Assembly: GCF_013377255.1 (NCBI RefSeq)
Contig: NZ_CP016614.1
Location: 752,501-816,500 of the forward strand
DNA from: Mannheimia granulomatis
GTDB taxonomy: Bacteria > Pseudomonadota > Gammaproteobacteria > Enterobacterales > Pasteurellaceae
DNA: 64,000 nt
Direction of reading: 5' to 3'
Part shown: positions 44,350 to 52,296 of the stretch, one piece after another
Numbering within the stretch: the stretch's first letter is position 1
How the letters are laid out: the number at the start of each line of letters is the position of its first letter
Made by a program: the position numbers and the translations under genes
Notes under the pieces: model-generated
What the model saw: only the letters and a program-made list of their open reading frames with translations
Database searches by the model: none
Told to the model about the DNA's origin: nothing

Positions 44350-45492
44350 TTACTTACCCCAAACTTCTTCAGCAATTTCTTTAATTAAATGTAATTTTGC
44401 CCATTGTGCGTTCTCTGTGAGGATATTGCCTTCTTCTGTAGAGGCAAAACCGCATTGTGGCGATAAACAAAGCTGATTAATTGGCACAATTTTCGCTGCT
44501 TCTTGGATACGGGCGATAATCGCATTTTTATCTTCCAAATCACCAAATTTAGAGGTAATTAAACCGAGTACCACTTGCTGATCTTTAATATGACGTAGCG
44601 GTTCAAAAGTTCCGGCACGTTCGGTATCATATTCTAAGAAGAAACCATCAATACGGCATTTGCCGAATAAGGTTTCAGCAATCGGTCCATAACCGCCTTC
44701 TGAGAACCATGAAGAACGGAAATTACCACGACAAATGTGCATTGTAATTGACATATCAGACGGTTTTGCATCTACAATACGGTTTAAGAGGGCAACATAT
44801 TTTTCTGCTAAATCGGTCAAATCAAAGCCTCTTGCTTCAAACTCTTTACGTTTATCCTCAGCACAGAATTGTCCCCAGCTAGTATCGTCTAATTGAAGAT
44901 TACGTAGCCCCATATCATAGAATTTATGCATTGCTTTGATGTAAGCATTAGCAATATCATCATACAATTTTTGTTCATCTTGATATTGCGGTAATGGTTG
45001 ATAGTCTTCCGCTCTCACGCAGCAAATAATATGCAGCATTGTGGGGGCAGGAATAGTGAATTTTGTTGGGTAATCACCGGCAGCTTCTTTTAAAATACGG
45101 TAGGCATCTACAAAAGAGTGATTATCGGAAAAACCAATATCGCCCACGATTTTTACCGATTGAGCTTTAGGCTTATGTCTGGTGAAATTGACACTAAAGG
45201 TTTCGGTTTCTGTCCAATCCATGCCATCGAGTTCCGCTAAGAAATCCAAATGCCACCAAGTACGGCTAAATTCACCGTCGGATACTGCTTGCACACCATG
45301 TTGTTTTTGTAATTCAACTAATTTTTTAACTTCGGCACGAGTTACTTCACGTAATTGCTCTTGGCTGATTCTTTTCTGGTTAAAATCTTCTCTTGCCTGT
45401 TTTAACGCATCGGTGCGTAAAAAGCTCCCTACAATATCATTGCGATAAGGGGCTTGATGACGTGTGGTTGCTTCCGGAAATAGTTTACTCAT
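44350..45492 (-). CDS. MetE-like cobalamin-independent methyltransferase (YxjG/YxjH type)
   Basis: A 380-residue protein related to the C-terminal catalytic half of MetE. Zinc-ligand-type motifs are seen: MHICRGNF near 252 and LSPQCGFAS near 345, plus VSDGEFSRTWWHLDF near 70 and LQLDDTSWGQF near 196. Such short MetE relatives (YxjG/YxjH) use methyl donors that are not settled, and may serve methionine synthesis or salvage. It lies downstream of clpB but is cut off from it by a strong terminator. No met box was found upstream. Confidence 0.85.
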   Translation of the reverse strand: MSKLFPEATTRHQAPYRNDIVGSFLRTDALKQAREDFNQKRISQEQLREVTRAEVKKLVELQKQHGVQAVSDGEFSRTWWHLDFLAELDGMDWTETETFSVNFTRHKPKAQSVKIVGDIGFSDNHSFVDAYRILKEAAGDYPTKFTIPAPTMLHIICCVRAEDYQPLPQYQDEQKLYDDIANAYIKAMHKFYDMGLRNLQLDDTSWGQFCAEDKRKEFEARGFDLTDLAEKYVALLNRIVDAKPSDMSITMHICRGNFRSSWFSEGGYGPIAETLFGKCRIDGFFLEYDTERAGTFEPLRHIKDQQVVLGLITSKFGDLEDKNAIIARIQEAAKIVPINQLCLSPQCGFASTEEGNILTENAQWAKLHLIKEIAEEVWGK

Positions 45493-45552
45493 TGAACACT
45501 CCTATTCAGTTTGATTATCAAAATTTTGCTCATCATAGCAAAATCAGATAAC

Positions 45553-45590
45553 AAAAGCCCTTCATTAACAGATGAAAGTTAATGAAGGGC
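45553..45590 (-). terminator. clpB terminator
   Basis: A 13-bp perfect stem GCCCTTCATTAAC / GTTAATGAAGGGC with an 8-nt loop is followed on the minus strand by TTTTGTT. It separates clpB from the MetE-like gene. Confidence 0.9.
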
Positions 45591-45610
45591 ATTATGAAAA
45601 TATTTAATAT

Positions 45611-45657
45611 ACAAGCGGTCTTTTTTTGCAAAATTTTTGCATTTTTAGACCGCTTGT
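45611..45657. repeat. Head-to-head USS pair after clpB
   Basis: ACAAGCGGTC (45611-45620) and GACCGCTTGT (45648-45657) face each other around TTTTTTTGCAAAATTTTTGCA. It starts 3 nt after the clpB stop on the minus strand, ahead of the main terminator. Confidence 0.8.
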
Positions 45658-45660
45658 TAT

Positions 45661-48228
45661 CTATTGAACTGCTACAATTCTATCGCCTTGGTAATCCACC
45701 GTTACTGCTTTATTCGGCAATAACTGACCACTTAAAATCTGCTGTGCCAGCGGGTTTTCAAGCTCTTGCTGAATCGCACGTTTTAACGGTCTTGCCCCGA
45801 ATAACGGGTCGAATCCGGCTTTGCCGATATGGTCGATTGCCGCATCCGTTACCGTCACTTCGTAGCCACGTTCCGCCAAACGTTTGATTAAGCGTTGTAG
45901 CTGAATACGGGCAATCGAGCGAATGTGTTCTTGACCAAGCGGGTGGAAGACCACCGTTTCATCAATTCGGTTGATAAATTCCGGACGGAAGTGTTGCCCC
46001 ACCACCGACATCACCACTTCTTTCATTCCTTGATAATCCAATTCAGGATTTTCTTGAATGAGATGTGAACCTAGGTTTGAAGTCATAATCACCACTGTAT
46101 TACGGAAATCGACCGTTCTGCCTTGGCCGTCTGTTAGGCGACCGTCGTCTAATACTTGTAATAAAATGTTAAACACATCAGGATGTGCTTTTTCCACTTC
46201 ATCCAACAACACTACAGAATACGGGCGACGGCGAACTGCTTCGGTTAAATAGCCGCCTTCTTCATAGCCTACATAGCCCGGAGGCGCTCCTACTAAGCGT
46301 GAAACGCTGTGTTTTTCCATAAACTCAGACATATCAATCCGCACCATGGCATCTTCATCGTCAAATAAGAAGTTTGCCAAGGTTTTGCAAAGCTCGGTTT
46401 TACCCACACCGGTTGGGCCTAAGAATAAGAACGATCCAATCGGCTTATTCGGGTCTGACAGCCCTGCACGGCTACGACGAATAGCGTTAGCGACTGCTTC
46501 TACCGCCTCGTTTTGCCCAATTACACGACTATGAAGTACCGATTCCATGCGTAGTAATTTCTCTTTTTCGCCTTCCATCATTTTGGAAACCGGAATGCCG
46601 GTAGCTTTTGAAAGCACCTCTGCGATTTCTTCTTCGGTCACTTTAGTACGAAGGAGTTGGGCATCTGCATTTTTTTCGCCATTTTCGACCGCTTGTAACT
46701 GTTTTTCTAAGTTTGGAATCACGCCATATTGTAATTCTGACATTTTCTCAAAATCATTTTCACGGCGGGCTTGATCCATTGCTATGCGGGCATTTTCCAG
46801 CTCGGCTTTGATGTGCTGTGTGCCTAACAATGCGGATTTTTCTGCTTTCCAAACTTCTTCAAGCTCGGAATATTCACGCTCTTTGGTTGCCATTTCCTCG
46901 TCTAATTTAGCTAAGCGTTGGCGGCTGGCTTCATCTTCCTCTTTTTGTAACGCTTGGCGTTCTAATTTGAGCTGAATAATGCGGCGTTCGAGCTTATCTA
47001 ACGGCTCAGGTTTAGAATCAATTTCCATACGCAGGCTTGATGCCGCTTCATCAATTAAGTCAATTGCTTTGTCCGGCAATTGGCGATCCGAAATATAGCG
47101 GTGCGAAAGCGTTGCTGCCGCTACAATTGCCGGGTCAGTAATTTGTACGTGGTGGTGAATTTCATAACGTTCTTTTAAACCACGCAAAATCGCAATAGTA
47201 TCTTCTACTGTTGGCTCATCAACTAATACTTTTTGGAAACGACGTTCCAGAGCAGCATCTTTTTCGATATATTGGCGATATTCATCTAAAGTGGTTGCTC
47301 CCACACAGTGAAGTTCACCACGGGCAAGGCTTGGTTTTAATAAGTTACCGGCATCCATTGCACCGTCTGTTTTACCGGCACCGACCATCGTGTGAATTTC
47401 ATCAATAAAGAGGATAACTTGTCCTTCTTCTTTAGCTAATTCTTTGAGTACGGCTTTTAGGCGTTCTTCAAATTCACCGCGATATTTTGCCCCGGCAATT
47501 AATGCTCCCATATCAAGGGAAAGTACTCGTTTGTTTTTTAACCCTTCAGGCACTTCTCCATTGACGATACGCTGGGCTAAACCTTCCACAATCGCTGTTT
47601 TACCTACGCCCGGTTCACCGATTAATACCGGGTTGTTTTTCGTGCGGCGTTGTAGCACTTGCACCGCTCGGCGGATTTCTTCATCACGTCCGATAACAGG
47701 GTCTAATTTACCTGCTTTGGCACGTTCGGTTAAATCAATGGTATATTTTTGTAAAGCCTGTCTGGTTTCTTCTGCGTTTTGATTATTCACGTTTTCCCCT
47801 CCTCGAATTTGGCTGATTGCTTGTGTCAGCTTTTCTTTGCTCAAGCCAAATTTTTTAAATAATTTGCCTAAATCGCCATTATCATCAAGAGCTGCTAAAA
47901 CAAACAATTCAGATGAAATAAAGCTATCACCAAATTGTTGAGCAAGCTTGTCAGATTGATTTAATAGTCGAATTAATTGTTGTGAAACTTGGGTATTGCC
48001 GCCTTGAACTTGTGGCAAGCGGTCTAAAATTGTTTGTAATTCGCGAATCAATGTTGGCACATTCACATTTAATGTAGTAAACAATGAAGCGATAGAGCCT
48101 CCATCTTGTTTTAACAATGCATACAGTAAGTGAGCCGGTTCGATATACGGATTGTCTTTTCCAACAGCAAGTGATTGAGATTCTGCTAATGCTTCTTGCA
48201 GCTTGGTTGTCATTTTTTCAAAATTCAT
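45661..48228 (-). CDS. clpB: ATP-dependent disaggregase ClpB
   Basis: ClpB works with DnaK to rescue proteins from aggregates. The 855-residue protein (E. coli 857) has the double Clp N-domain, AAA1 with GEPGVGKTAIVEG near 206, the long M-domain coiled coil (about 400-530), and AAA2 with GPTGVGKTELCK near 604. There is no IGL/F loop of ClpA/ClpX type, consistent with ClpB. Upstream is a heat-shock (sigma-32) promoter-like sequence. Confidence 0.98.
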   Translation of the reverse strand: MNFEKMTTKLQEALAESQSLAVGKDNPYIEPAHLLYALLKQDGGSIASLFTTLNVNVPTLIRELQTILDRLPQVQGGNTQVSQQLIRLLNQSDKLAQQFGDSFISSELFVLAALDDNGDLGKLFKKFGLSKEKLTQAISQIRGGENVNNQNAEETRQALQKYTIDLTERAKAGKLDPVIGRDEEIRRAVQVLQRRTKNNPVLIGEPGVGKTAIVEGLAQRIVNGEVPEGLKNKRVLSLDMGALIAGAKYRGEFEERLKAVLKELAKEEGQVILFIDEIHTMVGAGKTDGAMDAGNLLKPSLARGELHCVGATTLDEYRQYIEKDAALERRFQKVLVDEPTVEDTIAILRGLKERYEIHHHVQITDPAIVAAATLSHRYISDRQLPDKAIDLIDEAASSLRMEIDSKPEPLDKLERRIIQLKLERQALQKEEDEASRQRLAKLDEEMATKEREYSELEEVWKAEKSALLGTQHIKAELENARIAMDQARRENDFEKMSELQYGVIPNLEKQLQAVENGEKNADAQLLRTKVTEEEIAEVLSKATGIPVSKMMEGEKEKLLRMESVLHSRVIGQNEAVEAVANAIRRSRAGLSDPNKPIGSFLFLGPTGVGKTELCKTLANFLFDDEDAMVRIDMSEFMEKHSVSRLVGAPPGYVGYEEGGYLTEAVRRRPYSVVLLDEVEKAHPDVFNILLQVLDDGRLTDGQGRTVDFRNTVVIMTSNLGSHLIQENPELDYQGMKEVVMSVVGQHFRPEFINRIDETVVFHPLGQEHIRSIARIQLQRLIKRLAERGYEVTVTDAAIDHIGKAGFDPLFGARPLKRAIQQELENPLAQQILSGQLLPNKAVTVDYQGDRIVAVQ

Positions 48229-48303
48229 ATTTTCTCCATATCATTATTAATGGATTATCACATTGAGCTAATGGTATTTAGCGTCAATCTCTAACGAAAC
48301 TAT

Positions 48304-48331
48304 AAATGGTGTTTGTCAAGCACTTTTCAAG
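48304..48331 (-). promoter_or_regulatory. Sigma-32-type promoter of clpB
   Basis: On the minus strand CTTGAAA (48331-48325), 13 nt, then CACCATTT (48311-48304): a full match to the -35 CTTGAAA and 7/8 to the -10 CCCCATNT. The -10 ends 75 nt before the clpB start. Confidence 0.78.
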
Positions 48332-48337
48332 TAAAAA

Positions 48338-48353
48338 TGTGAAAAAGATCACA
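48338..48353. promoter_or_regulatory. CRP site between clpB and the doxX/hvf operon
   Basis: TGTGAAAAAGATCACA is a perfect CRP dyad. It lies 149 nt before the DoxX gene and just upstream of the clpB heat-shock promoter. The surrounding 30 bases (48329-48358) recur at 52146-52175 before ompW with one change. Confidence 0.75.
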
Positions 48354-48502
48354 AAAATTAATGCATTAGCAAATTTTTGGCCGATTAATATAGGTGATTT
48401 ACCCAGATTTAACGGTTTTAGTTTAGAAAAATAAAAATTTTTTGTCAGAACCTACCGCCGGCTCCGTCTAACTAATACTTTCATTTATTTTAGGAGCGTT
48501 TT

Positions 48503-48982
48503 ATGTCCTCTTGTTCAACCCAATTTTCCGAATGCTGTGCAAAAACAATAGTAATGCCCGGCATAGGTTTACTGGTGTTACGTATATTTCTTGCCTATGA
48601 ATTTTTTGAGGCCGGTTTAGAAAAGTTAAACGGCGAAAACTGGTTCAGTTCTATTGAGGACAGTTTTCCGTTTCCGTTTAGTCTGTTACCTACGGATTTG
48701 AACTGGGCAATGGCAAACTGTGCGGAAATTATCCTACCAATCTTGTTAGTGCTGGGGCTATTTACCCGTTTTAGTTCGCTTGGTTTGATGATTTTAACCT
48801 CAGTAGCTTGGTATGCCGTTCATGCCGATTTAGGTTACAACGTGTGTAGCAACGGTTACAAAATGGCCTTGATCTATTTAGTGATGCTCGTACCTCTATT
48901 AATGCAGGGGGCAGGTGCATTATCTCTTGATTTTCTATTACAGAAAAAATCGCCAACCAAAACTTGGTTGAAATTCCTTTAA
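48503..48982 (+). CDS. DoxX family membrane protein of the copper-RiPP operon
   Basis: A 159-residue protein with four membrane helices (about 20-38, 66-88, 92-112, 121-143) of the DoxX family. DoxX proteins accompany HvfA / bufferin precursors and their maturases in many proteobacteria and are thought to help handle the peptide at the membrane. GGAGCG precedes the ATG. The precursor gene starts 22 nt after its stop, so they share a message. Conserved charged positions in the first helix region (EFFEAGLEKLNG) fit the family. Confidence 0.88.
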   Translation: MSSCSTQFSECCAKTIVMPGIGLLVLRIFLAYEFFEAGLEKLNGENWFSSIEDSFPFPFSLLPTDLNWAMANCAEIILPILLVLGLFTRFSSLGLMILTSVAWYAVHADLGYNVCSNGYKMALIYLVMLVPLLMQGAGALSLDFLLQKKSPTKTWLKFL

Positions 48983-49004
48983 TCTTTAATTTGGAGAATT
49001 TTTA

Positions 49005-49316
49005 ATGAAAAAATCAACTTTAATGGCATTAGCTGGCGCATTAGCAATGGCAACTACAACCGTAAATGCAGAAACTATGGCAGTAAAAGCAGATGCCTGT
49101 GTTGAAATGAAAGATGGTAAATGTGTGAAAATGAAAGCCGCAGAAGGTAAATGTGGTGAAGGTAAATGTGGCGCAGCTGCACCAAAAAACATGATGTCGA
49201 AATCAGCAGAAGGCAAATGTGGTGAAGGTAAGTGCGGTGCTACTTCACCAAAACACACCATGTCAAAAGCAGGTGAAGGTAAATGTGGCGAAGGGAAGTG
49301 TGGAGCGACTAAATAA
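49005..49316 (+). CDS. hvfA: HvfA/bufferin-like copper-binding RiPP precursor
   Basis: A 103-residue secreted precursor. The signal peptide (1-22) ends in VNA before ETMAVKAD. The rest is nearly all Lys, Gly, Cys and Ala, with six EGKCG motifs in three pairs, plus DACVEMKDGKC ahead of them. In the Haemophilus HvfA / bufferin families, cysteines of EGKCG motifs are converted by DUF692 (MNIO) enzymes with a DUF2063 partner to copper-binding groups, giving copper protection. The two enzymes follow at once. The precursor is unusual among RiPPs in having a Sec signal peptide as leader. The upstream GGAG lies 9 nt before the ATG. Confidence 0.92.
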   Translation: MKKSTLMALAGALAMATTTVNAETMAVKADACVEMKDGKCVKMKAAEGKCGEGKCGAAAPKNMMSKSAEGKCGEGKCGATSPKHTMSKAGEGKCGEGKCGATK

Positions 49317-49337
49317 CCTCTGATTCCTCTATCCATT

Positions 49338-49452
49338 GAAGGGGAAGGCTGGGAGAAGAATAAAATTAGCAGATTTGCCTACCTTCTTGCAATTTTGTTG
49401 TAATTTTTTTCCTCCTCATTCCTTCCCTCTCACTTCCTCCCTTCCTCCCTTA
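49338..49452 (+). other. Polypurine / polypyrimidine spacer between hvfA and hvfB
   Basis: A purine tract (GAAGGGGAAGG at 49338-49348, GGGAGAAGAA after it) is followed by an almost pure pyrimidine tract at about 49408-49450. GAAGGGGAAGG can pair with CCTTCCCTCTC (49421-49431) with one mismatch. Such a hairpin could reduce readthrough from precursor to enzymes. A single USS (AACAAGCGGTT, 49471-49481) follows. Confidence 0.45.
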
Positions 49453-49523
49453 GTCGGGTTGAGAAATAAGCAACAAGCGGTTGTTTTTCCCTATTTTTTT
49501 ACAAATCATTAAAGGAACACAAA

Positions 49524-50447
49524 ATGCTGAAATTTACAGGTGCAGGCTTAGGTTATCGCCGTGATTTGTCGGATGGCTTTTTATCTTTAACGGATAACAG
49601 TGTTATTAATTTTATGGAAGTAGCACCGGAGAACTGGCTCAAAATGGGCGGTCAGGCACGTTATAACTTCGATAAAGTAGCAGAAAAAATTCCGCTGGTT
49701 ATTCACGGTTTATCGCTTTCACTCGGAGGGCAGGCACCGTTAGATATGGAATTGCTCAAAGGCATTAAAAAAATGCAACAGCAATACAACTCTCACTTTT
49801 TCTCCGATCATCTCAGTTATTGCGAGTGTGAGGGGCATTTGTACGACTTACTGCCTATGCCGTTTACTGATGAGGCTGTCATGCATGTTGCTAACCGTAT
49901 TAAGCAGGTTCAGGACTATCTCGGTATGCAGATCTCGCTGGAAAATACCTCTTACTATCTGCATTCACCAACCAGTACCATGAATGAGGTGGAGTTCCTT
50001 AATGCGATTGCAAAGGAGGCGGATTGTGGCATTCATCTGGATGTGAACAATATTTATGTAAATGGTGTCAATCATGGGCTTCTTGATCCATTTGTATTTG
50101 TCGATAAAGTAGATAAAGACCGTGTGAACTATATTCATATTGCCGGTCACGACGAGGATCATAATGCTGCAGAAGAGGTGAAAATTACCGAAGGTGAGTC
50201 TTTTAATATAGTGAAAGGAGAACTTCGCTATTTGCCGACTTTGTTGGTGGATACACATGGCGAGTCAGTGCAAAAAACGGTGTGGGATTTACTGGAATAC
50301 ACTTACGAACGTTTGCCATACATTCCACCAACACTTTTAGAGCGTGATTTCAATTTCCCTCCATTCCAAGAGTTGATTGAGGAAGTTCAACATATTGCAG
50401 GCTTACAGAAAAAATATGCAAAAACGGAGCTTAAAGATGTCGCTTAA
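49524..50447 (+). CDS. hvfB: DUF692/MNIO-family RiPP maturase (HvfB-like)
   Basis: A 307-residue TIM-barrel enzyme of the multinuclear non-heme iron-dependent oxidative (MNIO, DUF692) family. Metal and active-site segments visible: GLSLSLGG near 64, FSDHLSYC near 93, ISLENTSYY near 136, IHLDVNNIYVN near 172, YIHIAGHDED near 206 and LLVDTHGESV near 241. In the HvfB/BufB group it modifies EGKCG cysteines of the precursor. AAAGGAACAC precedes the ATG. Its end overlaps the DUF2063 gene by 11 nt, so the two are coupled. Confidence 0.93.
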   Translation: MLKFTGAGLGYRRDLSDGFLSLTDNSVINFMEVAPENWLKMGGQARYNFDKVAEKIPLVIHGLSLSLGGQAPLDMELLKGIKKMQQQYNSHFFSDHLSYCECEGHLYDLLPMPFTDEAVMHVANRIKQVQDYLGMQISLENTSYYLHSPTSTMNEVEFLNAIAKEADCGIHLDVNNIYVNGVNHGLLDPFVFVDKVDKDRVNYIHIAGHDEDHNAAEEVKITEGESFNIVKGELRYLPTLLVDTHGESVQKTVWDLLEYTYERLPYIPPTLLERDFNFPPFQELIEEVQHIAGLQKKYAKTELKDVA

Positions 50448-51189
50448 GCTGGTTGAGGAGCAAAAAAGCTCGTTAAAGGAGATTCAAGCCGAGTTTGCTA
50501 ATGCTATCCGCTACAACAATGTAAGTTTAATGCGTGGTAACGTGTCACCACAGCGATTGGGCGTATATGCCCGTTTGGTGCGCAATAATACGTTAGGGTT
50601 TATTGATTGCTGTTATGTGGAATTGCCTCGGCATATTTCTGCTGAGCAATGGCGTGATGTTAAAGAAAAATTCGTACAGGAGGGCAAAGCCCACTCGCCG
50701 TATTTTCAAGATATTGCCAGTGAGTTTTTACATTTTTGCCAAGAATACGCCTGTTTTGAACCACACTTACTTGCCCTAATGGACTTTGAAAACGCACAGC
50801 TACAGACAGAAGTCTCAATGGCAAATGTACCGGCAGAGTTTGAATGGGATAACAATACTGTAATGCAACTTTCCGGTGCTGCTGAGCTACGCCAATATGA
50901 TGTCAATTTTATCCGTAGTGAGTTTAAGCAGTTTGAGGTTGAGCCAACTAATGTGCTGATTTGGCGTGATGCGGCGTTTGGTATCTACTATAAGTGCTTA
51001 GAAGAGCTGGATTTTTTTCTACTTAGTTCGTTGCAAGAAAGCGCAAATTCACTAAACGGCCTATTGGCGGAATTGAGTAAATTTATCAATCAAGATCCAA
51101 ATTTGAAAACAGTATTAAGACGGTTGTGGGACAAATGGGTTGAAGCGGAAGTGTTGTATCCCTCTTCAATTAAGGCAGATGAAGGTTAA
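50437..51189 (+). CDS. hvfC: DUF2063 RiPP maturation partner (HvfC-like)
   Basis: A 250-residue protein with an N-terminal DUF2063 domain (IQAEFANAIRYNN... SPQRLGVYARLVRNNTLGFIDCCYVELPRHI). In the HvfC/BufC family it binds the precursor peptide and presents it to the MNIO enzyme. The start at 50437 overlaps hvfB by 11 nt with a CGGAG site upstream; an earlier in-frame ATG at 50377 would overlap hvfB by 71 nt and is less likely. It ends the core operon; a sigma factor gene follows after 131 nt. Confidence 0.92.
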   Translation: MSLKLVEEQKSSLKEIQAEFANAIRYNNVSLMRGNVSPQRLGVYARLVRNNTLGFIDCCYVELPRHISAEQWRDVKEKFVQEGKAHSPYFQDIASEFLHFCQEYACFEPHLLALMDFENAQLQTEVSMANVPAEFEWDNNTVMQLSGAAELRQYDVNFIRSEFKQFEVEPTNVLIWRDAAFGIYYKCLEELDFFLLSSLQESANSLNGLLAELSKFINQDPNLKTVLRRLWDKWVEAEVLYPSSIKADEG

Positions 51190-51320
51190 ATTTACAATCA
51201 ATACGTTCTCTTATTAATTTCTGCCCCTATTTTCTAAGAGTAGAAATTAATAGCTATGCAGGAGAAAGTATCTAAATTTAAGTAGTGCAATTCCTCCAAT
51301 TTTTACCAAAGGATCTGTAT

Positions 51321-51902
51321 ATGTCCCACCCGTCTTTATGGCAAATTTCTCCTAAGCAACTGGAAGATCTACGTTTACAAATGGTGAAATTTGCCTTTTT
51401 ATATTTAAAAAACAACGAACTTGCTGAAGATGTAGTCCAAGAAGCATTTGTGAGTGCCTATAAATATGCTGACTCTTTTAAAGGTGAAAGTGCGTTGAAA
51501 ACGTGGGTTTTTGCTATTTTAAAAAATAAAATTGTCGATTTAATCAAAGCTAAGAGCAAATTAGTGACGGTATCTGAGCTAATTGAGCAAGATGAGCAGG
51601 ATTTGAGTGAGAAACTGTTTCATGAAAATGGAACTTGGGATCATGATGTGTATGTATCAAGTGAATGGAAAAGCATTGATAGTGCTATTTACTCCGCTCA
51701 ATTCTGGCAGATATTTGAGTTTTGTCTGAATAATTTACCGGTAAATCAAGCCAGAGTGTTTATGATGCGTACTCATTTAGAAATGGAAACAGAAGAAATC
51801 TGTACAGAGTGTGAGATTTCAGTGGCAAATGTACATACGTTGCTCTATCGATCAAGATTGCGTTTACAGGTCTGTTTAAGCCAAAAATGGTTTGGAGAGT
51901 AA
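51321..51902 (+). CDS. ECF-type RNA polymerase sigma factor
   Basis: A 193-residue sigma factor with region 2 (LRLQMVKFAFLYLKNNELAEDVVQEAFVSAYKYADSFKGESALKTWVFAILKNKIVDLI, about 20-78) and region 4 (LPVNQARVFMMRTHLEMETEEICTECEISVANVHTLLYRSRLRL, about 135-178). Its start at 51321 has AAAGGA 8-13 nt upstream. It follows the HvfABC genes on the same strand and precedes a small zinc-type anti-sigma candidate. ECF sigma factors commonly control hvf/buf operons in other bacteria. A 10-bp inverted repeat (ATTAATTTCT / AGAAATTAAT, 51213-51251) lies in the gap before it. Confidence 0.9.
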   Translation: MSHPSLWQISPKQLEDLRLQMVKFAFLYLKNNELAEDVVQEAFVSAYKYADSFKGESALKTWVFAILKNKIVDLIKAKSKLVTVSELIEQDEQDLSEKLFHENGTWDHDVYVSSEWKSIDSAIYSAQFWQIFEFCLNNLPVNQARVFMMRTHLEMETEEICTECEISVANVHTLLYRSRLRLQVCLSQKWFGE

Positions 51903-51903
51903 G

Positions 51904-52098
51904 GTGTTAAATTGTAAAGAAACCACCGAGCTGATTTCTCTTTCTTGCGAGCAGAAACTCAATTTTAAACAGCAGTTACAGTTGAAAATTCATTTAATGA
52001 TATGTCCTCGTTGCCGAGGCTTTGCCCGCAATGCGCAGAAAGTGGATAAGTTGATGAAAGCATTTAGCAGCAGGACAGAGAGTTCAACTTTGGAATAA
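51904..52098 (+). CDS. Small HxxxCxxC zinc-finger anti-sigma factor candidate
   Basis: A 64-residue protein starting at GTG 51904, with GGAGAG 7-10 nt before it; a TTG at 51892 is an alternative. It has the zinc anti-sigma signature HLMICPRC (His30, Cys34, Cys37) and an N-terminal NCKE (Cys4), with no membrane helix. It follows the ECF sigma gene by 1 nt, so it is almost certainly its cognate regulator. The role is inferred from position and motif; redox or metal (zinc, copper) sensing by the cysteines is possible but not shown. Confidence 0.78.
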   Translation: MLNCKETTELISLSCEQKLNFKQQLQLKIHLMICPRCRGFARNAQKVDKLMKAFSSRTESSTLE

Positions 52099-52145
52099 CA
52101 TAGCAAAGTCAATTGAGCTGTATTTTTAATTTCGAGAATATTTTG

Positions 52146-52175
52146 AAGTAAAAATGTGAAAGAGATCACAAAAAT
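52146..52175. promoter_or_regulatory. CRP site upstream of ompW
   Basis: The perfect dyad TGTGAAAGAGATCACA occupies 52155-52170, about 130 nt before ompW. The whole 30-base segment repeats 48329-48358 with one mismatch, so both promoters share an ancestral control piece. Confidence 0.75.
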
Positions 52176-52296
52176 AATGTTTATTAGGTAGTTTAATGTT
52201 AAATATTTGATAAATATCAATTCATTTTTATTTCACTTCATTTACACTTCACTAAAGTTTACCTCGTTATAGGTAATCTAATTATTTTTTGAGGAT

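Noticed and set aside
48446..48471. ECF-type promoter (AGAACC ... CGTCTAA) before the DoxX gene
   Set aside because: The two elements look right but are only 12 nt apart, shorter than usual for ECF promoters, and no matching copy was found before the sigma gene.
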